DNA from: Hofstenia miamia
Lineage: Eukaryota; Xenacoelomorpha; Acoela
Assembly: GCA_004352715.1 (NCBI GenBank)
Contig: SCFE01000049.1
Location: forward strand, 567,921-631,920
DNA: 64,000 nucleotides
Direction: 5' to 3'
In this document: piece by piece, positions 38,280 through 44,200 of the stretch
Position numbering within the stretch: position 1 is the stretch's first letter
Layout of the letters: each line of letters opens with the position of its first letter
The notes under the pieces: model-generated
What the model saw: only the letters and a program-made list of their open reading frames with translations
Told to the model about the DNA's origin: nothing
The model's database searches: none
Program-made: the position numbers and the translations under genes

Positions 38280-41200
38280 TTTGTATTGAAATTTTAACTT
38301 ACTTTTTTAAAAAAACTGCACAATTAAATAAAACACTGTTCAGTTACAAGGGAGTATCATCAGTGAAGAAACCTACTCAAGCAAACCTATAAATTGTTTG
38401 ACAAGCAATCTTAGCAATGAGTGCAAAAGAGGAGTTTAGAAAGGAAATTATACATTTTTTATAACATTTCGTTTCTTGTATATCCCAGGAGCAAACGTAC
38501 TTTTGGTGGTTTCCACTAACAATGAGATTGTAATAATTCGATGCTTGTCAACCCAGCAAGATGTTTGCAGTGAAGAACCAAATATTTAGTGACCATACTA
38601 GTCTCTATAGAATTTAAATACCAACAACAGCCTGGAGCAATGCCAAACTTAGGTTTAATCAAACTATTTTTAACAGTTAGTATTGAAGTGGTTCGCAACA
38701 CACAGTACATATTTCAAAATTAACAAAATTCAAATTACCTCTAAGCATCTAAAAACAAGGTCTAAACCAGGCAAGCTCTTTAACTGAGTAGGACTTAACA
38801 TCTTGTCGCCTGACTGAAGTGATATGAGGTAAGTGTAAAGGCACCGCATGCCATGAATATTTAACACTTCCCAACCATGATAGATGCTGATGGCAAGCAC
38901 GAAAGCACATTCAACTTTACTACGAAGTTGTTTGGTCTAAAATTAGTAGATTTGTAACCGAAAAAACGAAAATTTCAAGTGTAAAAAGAGCCTCCAATAG
39001 AAAGTAGATATAGATAACAAATGTAAGAGTAGTCCAATGCTCACTGTTATTTAAAACAAACTTTAACTCTATTAAGGAAAAATGGAATTCCAATTATTTT
39101 CTCAAATACATTGGAGTGATAAAACGACACTAAAAAAATACATCAAAATCAATTGTCGTATACGTATTATGGTAAACTTACCTTTTGCTGAAATGAGGCG
39201 TTAATCCTGAAGTCTTCTCTTAACCTTATCATATCATATTTCCCCATATTTGCAGGATTGCGATCGCACATAACATCATATTCAACTAACGTGTTTACCA
39301 AAAATCGCAACACCTAAACTTTAATACTTACAGCAACGTTTGAAAAAAGTTGAGATCAAAATCGAAGGAAATAAAAATTACATTTAAATATAGCTCACGA
39401 ATGTGCTGAATATCGTCATCAAATTCCACGAGACATTTTACCAATTCTCTGCGTTTGCAATATTGCGCAATATCCAACGACTCTTCAGATCTGACTTCTA
39501 TCGCTGAGATGTTAAGATTAGTAACTACCTCTTGCATAACTGAAAATGCGCTGCCCGGAGTAGCTGTGAGTGCCAAAACACGAAAACTATAGCCATGCAG
39601 TTCTTGAATGATCTATATATTCGAATAGATACAGAGTGAAATATAAAAAACACATTCATAAACAACAAAATTTCAGAAGTTTGCTAAGAACTTATGATAC
39701 AATTAAAGATTGTATTACCTCATGACGTTCTACACTATAGAGTAGAACAGTAGAGATGAGCGCGGTACAGGTTTTTTAAAATGAGCGCGGTACAGGTTTT
39801 TTAAAAAACTTCACTGCTAACTACCGCGAAGTCCGTTTTTTAAATCAAACCACTTCAATAAATGAAATTTTACCCCGGTGTACCGCAACAATGGCGATTT
39901 TCATCTTCGTAAGAAAAGATAGATATTTCCGAATTGTCTACTAGGGTCATGGATCATTCGTAGAAAAGTTTAAAGACAAATTCTCAGGTATTTTGTCATT
40001 TCGTTCAATTTTATTAGGGTAGAATCATAATTTTCCATGAAATATATAAAAATTACTTTGTATGTGAAACCTTTTAGTTTTGCTTCAGAAACAGTTTTTT
40101 GAGAAATACACAGAGATTTTAAATCTTAAAACAAAATATGTTATCTGTATAACTTTTATGCCACAGCAAGTTGTTTTAATTCTACCGCTAACCACCGCAA
40201 TTGTGTAAATCGTACCGCGGTGCACTGCAGTATAAAAAGATGCAAAAACTTCAAAAAAAATATAGTGCACTATGACTTGCAAGTGGGGTGGTCTCCATAA
40301 TAAAATAGGGTTAACCCTAACCCCATTATCTAAACACTAAAATTGCATTCATAAGCTCAAGCACATTTCAGAAATATGCTAGTCATCATTATAAAAGAAG
40401 CAGTGGTATGAAAACATTATGTTGATAATTTAATTTGGAAAATTTATACCGGACATGCAAATCAAGGGGATTCGTAAGAAAATCTGCCAACTGCAATGAT
40501 GCAATTATTTGAAATTATTGAAAACCATACCTGACAATAAGCATAATTCCCTGTTGCACGATGAGCTTCATCAAACACAATACATTTGATGCGATTTGCA
40601 ATGAGTGGGAAATTTCTTAAATCGTTCATTAGAATTTGAGGGGTACAAAACACCATTCTTTTACACCTCCAAAGCAGCTTCCGCGTCTCAAGGTTAGTCT
40701 TACCTAATAGCATTTAGGACACCGGTGTTATATAACTGATATACCAGTAATCTCTGAAGTATCGTCTGCTGAAATGCCAGTAACCTCGTAACACGCTTTC
40801 AATTGTTGTGTAACCAATGGTCGAGAAGGGGCAAGAAAAACTGTAATTTCTAAATAGATCGAATATATATATATATATATAATTTACTTTGGATTTTCAA
40901 AATCAACGATTTTTATGTAAGTTTTAATATATTCAATTAGTTGGAAAAGTTACTTAACACATTCATGTGCACAAATATCTGTGCAAACGTGAAATAGTTA
41001 CAGTTGATTATAATAAGATAGTTTGAGAAGCCTCATTAAAATTTAGCTAATACCAACTGAAAAAATTCGTTTTTGTGAATAGTCATTATAAATCAGCAAT
41101 TGCTCTTTCTCATTCAGGAATAAATTTTCAAGTATTGTAATGAACCGTTGAGAGAAAACAATTAAAAGCAATATGAATGGAAAGTTAGTAACAAGCTCAA

Positions 41201-44200
41201 AAGCATACTAATATTAAAGAAGAAACCGTCACTTTTACAAATTGAACATTTGTACTCAATGACAATATACATGGACTAAGTTTAATGAACGACTTTTATA
41301 TATAATGAAATATAATTGTTGATGTTCGCTCTAATTGGGTCTAAGGGTGCATTATATCAAAAGCCTATTTAGGAAAATACTGAACTACAATTGGTAAATG
41401 GAGAGGTAAAAATGGTTAGTGGAATTGAAAATTACTCCACATAGTTACCGTTTGTAAACCATCGATAGAAATTAAGCATGACAACTGCAGCAATGAACGT
41501 TTTTCCTAACCCGGTGGGCAGTGATACGAGAGTGTTGGAAAAGAGACATTTCTTTACTATATTGAATTGATAATCTCGAACTTCCTTATTAGTGGGATAT
41601 ATCCATCTACTTTTGACATCATCACTTTCTAAAAACTTATTTCAATATGATTATCAACATAATTCCAATTGCAATTGAATTTAAATAATATAAGCAAAAG
41701 TCTGTATGTTTCACTATTATTATTTAAATTTAAAAAAAGTTTTGTTAATTAAAATATAAATTGCCGCCTAGTAGCAATCTCAGGTGATAAGCCATTTGCA
41801 TTGGTACTTTTGAATTTAAAGCTAACACCCAAGTTATTGTAGAACATTAACGCTTTGATTCACTTTTAATTTGTAAATTTGCATTGGAAGAACTTCCCAT
41901 TGCACTTGCGGTAAATGAAATTGCGGTTGTCTTGTGGAAAACTAATAATCTTGAAATAGTGACAGAGTTTCAGCGTTTAATGATTTATAAGTTGAAAAAA
42001 TTTCGAATAGTAAAGTTGAAGTAGAGGTGTAAACACAGCCATCCAAGGCCAATTTGGCACATAAATCATGAAATTATTATATAAAAATAATAAAGTTTCA
42101 ATTAAAGAAATATCGCTGAAAAAAGTCGACGTGAAAGCTCTATCGAATTTTCGACAAAACAACTAAATACTGCCATTTGATAAACAGCTGATAAGGTGAA
42201 CGATACTCGAATCAGATGGCTGCATGAAAATAATTTCTTAGTTCAAATAAGAAAACAGACTCCCAAAGCGCTGATTATTGATGTTAACTATCTCAACTTC
42301 AGATCCAGTTTCAAATGCTAAATGAAATATTATATACGAAATCCCAATTATATTCAATATTTGGCAACAAAAGCACGATTTATAAATTACAGGTGCAGAA
42401 GTATTAACCCTAAACGCACTTAGAGCAGCCGATTCGGTCACCCATGCCGTTTTTTGTTCATAACTTTGCGAGAAATTAATTTTTTTAACTGAATTTTTTC
42501 TGAATTTTCCCAAAAACTATCTGTGAACGAAATATAGTTAAAGTGGAATAATTTTTTTATCAGAGCTTTGCCAAAGGGGTCTGAAAAAATGCATTTTAGC
42601 AAAAATTCAAAAAATTTTTGGTGCAACATGCATTTCACATTTTCAATATTTCGATAGATATCAACATATTTATTCAATTAATTTGAGTGAGTCATTATTA
42701 TGCATGGGCTCCTACGTCCGCGGGTATCCGGTTGGGAGACATATTTGGTATATTGCATGATGTATACGCATTATTGTATGGTATACGCATTTTAATGGTA
42801 TAGTGTAAGGTATATTTAATCAAAATCGAATGACATCACGCTAATTTATTAAGTTTATTAAGTTATTTATTCGTTATAATTTCTTTGTACTTTTATTCAA
42901 TACTTTTTACTGATACTATTTTTACTTTTACAATACAACCAGCAAGTCGATATATATACACAGTGTATATATATATATATATATATATATANNNNNNNNN
43001 NNNNNNNNNNNNNNNNNNNNNNNNNNNNNNNNNNNNNNNNNNNNNNNNNNNNNNNNNNNNNNNNNNNNNNNNNNNNNNNNNNNNNNNNNNNNNNNNNNNN
43101 NNNNNNNNNNNNTATATATATATATATATATATATATACATACGAATTAAGGCTCGGCTCGGGCTCGACTCGTGTCAGAAATACTGGGCTCGCAGGGGCC
43201 TATATCACAGGGTTACAAAGTAAATAGTTTCTAAAGGATGTATAGGTAGCTTGCTACGAATTCGCGAATTTGACCACATTTCCTCAAGAAATTTCGCATA
43301 TTTCTGGTTGAATTTTAAAGTTTGAGATAATGAAGCAATCGAGCTCGACTTAAACAAAGGATATATTATAAAATCGTAAATTTCCGTCGAATTTTAGGGG
43401 ATCGACCTATACAACAGCAAATACGGTATTTGATTTTTGAAACGTAAATAAACATTATTTTATTTCTAATTTCATTTTTAGAAATGTCAGTTTATTGAAA
43501 ATTATGAAAATGGCCTTGAACGTATTTTTGGTTTTCCTATTAGAGCAAGTCTGACAATAACTAGAAGGAACACGAGCTAAATAAACTTTTTCCTTCTATT
43601 TTTAATGCTCAATTCATAAAGGTTTTTTCACAATTTTATTTTCATTTAAAATCGCAACCAATGAATATATTTTTTAAAGATGTAGTCAAAGGTGTACCTT
43701 TCACTATGCCAAAAATTTACTACTTTATCTTCAAAAGTTTTGAAATAAAAAGGTGTCGCATAGGATCCCTCCGCCTTCAGTGTTTTATTGACATTTTATA
43801 CCTCAGTTCGCTTAGGGGTAAATTTCTCAATAGTCTATCATTACAAAATCAAGTCAATTTGTTATGAAAAATGTATCTACGATTCGATTAACAATGAAAA
43901 CGAGTTTCCAAAAGGCATTAGTATTTATTTAGAATTGAGTCAAATGCCTAGAATTAGTTGATTTGATTTGATAATGTGATTCGTCATTTAAAAGTAAGCT
44001 TATATTTTTTTCGGAAATTGCATAATTTTATACAAATAATTTCGTTATAGAAGCTTGAAATGATAAAAAATATCTTTGGTAATTCGTAAAGGATAAAAGT
44101 ATAAGGAAATTAATTTGTTGTACAGCAGGTATTAATAGCAATTTTAAATTTACGCATTTGCTTTCCGTTAGCCTGAGAAATTGAATTATTCATAATATGC

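Noticed and set aside
42400-42720. piggyBac-like element starting TTAACCCTAAACGC
   Set aside because: No matching inverted end or second TTAA could be found downstream.
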